From: Hemicordylus capensis | Lineage: Eukaryota; Chordata; Lepidosauria; Squamata; Cordylidae | Assembly (NCBI RefSeq): GCF_027244095.1 | Contig: NC_069671.1 | Coordinates: 9,491,982 to 9,555,981 of the forward strand | DNA length: 64,000 nt | Direction of reading: 5' to 3' | In this document: positions 63,263-64,000 of the stretch, one piece after another | Position numbering within the stretch: position 1 is the stretch's first letter | How the letters are laid out: each line of letters starts with the position of its first letter | Position numbers and translations under genes: made by a program | The notes under the pieces: generated by a model | What the model saw: the letters and a program-made list of their open reading frames with translations, nothing else | Databases searched by the model: none | Told to the model about the DNA's origin: nothing

Positions 63263-63788
63263 TCCTCCCTCCATCTTTGGAACAGCCACCCCGGCCATCA
63301 GGTGGGCCTTTCTGCATTTCAATGACTTCTTTATCTTGCCGAGGCATGGCTTCGCTCTGCTCTGGACTTCAAAGCAAACGAGTGAGCCGTGCATCTTCTG
63401 CCTTGCCGCCACAAATGGAGAGCAGCCCAGAATCAGAATTGCCCAATTCTGAAGCTGTCACTGAGAATTTAATGCTTGGGCTCCAAAGCAGTGCGAGGTA
63501 AGGTGTTGTGTTGACAGCTGTAGAGCAACGGTCCACACAGTTTACAGCTCCGACTGTCTTGCCTGATGGCCTCCACCTCCCAGGCATCCTTTCTCTTTCC
63601 TCCTTTCTTCAACTCCCTCACTCCTCTCTTCTTTTCTTTGCCAGGCCATTGTCTGCAGTGCCTGCTTCTTTCAGTCACCCTGTCTCTGGACTTCCTGTCC
63701 CTCAGCCTCCTCATTGGCTGGAAAGAGCCAGCAATAAGGGTCATGAAATAATGGCATTTTAGTGTCAGAAGGGGTCTCAGAGGTCATA
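63263..63788. other. Unassigned interval
   Basis: Pyrimidine-rich patches continue at 63590-63640. No element or exon recognised. Confidence 0.4.
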
Positions 63789-64000
63789 GGAACATAGGAA
63801 GAGGGATATACTTCCATAAACTGAGTCAGTCCATTGGTCCATCTAGCTCAGTATTGCCTACATAGACTGGCAGCGGCATCTCCAAGGTTACAGGCAGAGT
63901 CTCTTTCAGCCCTGTTTGGAGATGCTGCCAGGGAGGGAACTTCGAACCTTCTGCATGCAAGTGTGCAGGTACTCTTCCCAGAGCAGCCCCATCCCCTAAG
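63789..64000 (-). repeat. Composite SINE, cut by the window edge
   Basis: Antisense GGAACATAGGAAG, an unusual inserted AGGGATATACTTCCAT, then CTGAGTCAGTCCATTGGTCC, body and ATGCAAGTGTGCAGGTACTC. It reaches the window end at the start of the 5S-side sequence (CCCATCCCCTAAG). Confidence 0.9.

Noticed and set aside
63033-63452. Pro/Ser/Leu-rich and Gly/Glu/Arg-rich open frames
   Set aside because: Artefacts of the polypyrimidine tract, open in several frames at once.
1-64000. Polinton, endogenous retrovirus or other capsid-bearing element
   Set aside because: No capsid, envelope, integrase or protein-primed polymerase signature was noticed. Only the doubtful LTR-type remnant near 21 kb was kept.

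Overview
The window looks like non-coding nuclear DNA from a squamate reptile, most likely a lizard. The main reasons are several Sauria-type SINEs whose 3' ends match a Bov-B LINE copy present in the same window, together with L2, CR1 and other LINEs, hAT, Tigger-like and Helitron DNA transposons, and many microsatellites. I found no host exon, tRNA gene or rRNA gene that I could defend. Every protein-like stretch I recognise is a decayed transposable-element ORF.

The most abundant repeat, with about 35 copies or fragments, is a tRNA-derived SINE. Its simple form has a tRNA-Ala-like head and a body ending in CCTATGTTC-type octamers. A longer composite form has an A-box-like leader and a 5S rRNA-derived block placed upstream of that tRNA-Ala SINE. 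Four copies keep both promoter modules legible, which shows how the composite was built. The 3' end of this SINE resembles the end of two CR1 LINE fragments in the window, so CR1 is the likely source of its retrotransposition enzyme.

Layout: 0-6.5 kb holds a Sauria SINE, a tandem SINE cluster, a hAT MITE with perfect target duplications, and L2 fragments. 6.5-20 kb holds SINEs, ATT microsatellites, L2 RT, CR1 and LINE 3' tails, a Helitron 3' end and MITEs. 20-34 kb holds SINE/MITE nests, a second copy of the large LINE family, L2, hAT and Tigger-like elements, CR1, and an unidentified repeat present twice. 35.6-41.1 kb is the richest part: two adjacent nests. The first is SINE <- Helitron <- 3-kb LINE <- Tigger-like MITE. 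The second is hAT MITE <- L2 <- Bov-B, with a target-site duplication at each of its three levels. 41-57 kb holds many SINEs, minisatellites, a triplicated 180-bp unit and L2. 57-64 kb holds a Helitron with both ends inserted in an L2, more SINEs, a large fold-back, a TIR element inside a LINE tail and a polypyrimidine tract.

No gene network can be described. The functional relationships visible here are parasite pairs: Bov-B with Sauria SINEs, CR1 with the composite SINE, and unseen hAT, Tigger and Helitron enzymes with their non-autonomous copies. Single-copy islands (about 18.7-19.1, 24.8-25.6, 33.0-33.5, 48.4-48.9 and 60.1-60.8 kb) are the only places where host regulatory sequence could lie. 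All calls were made by eye, and element boundaries are approximate unless a target duplication is given.
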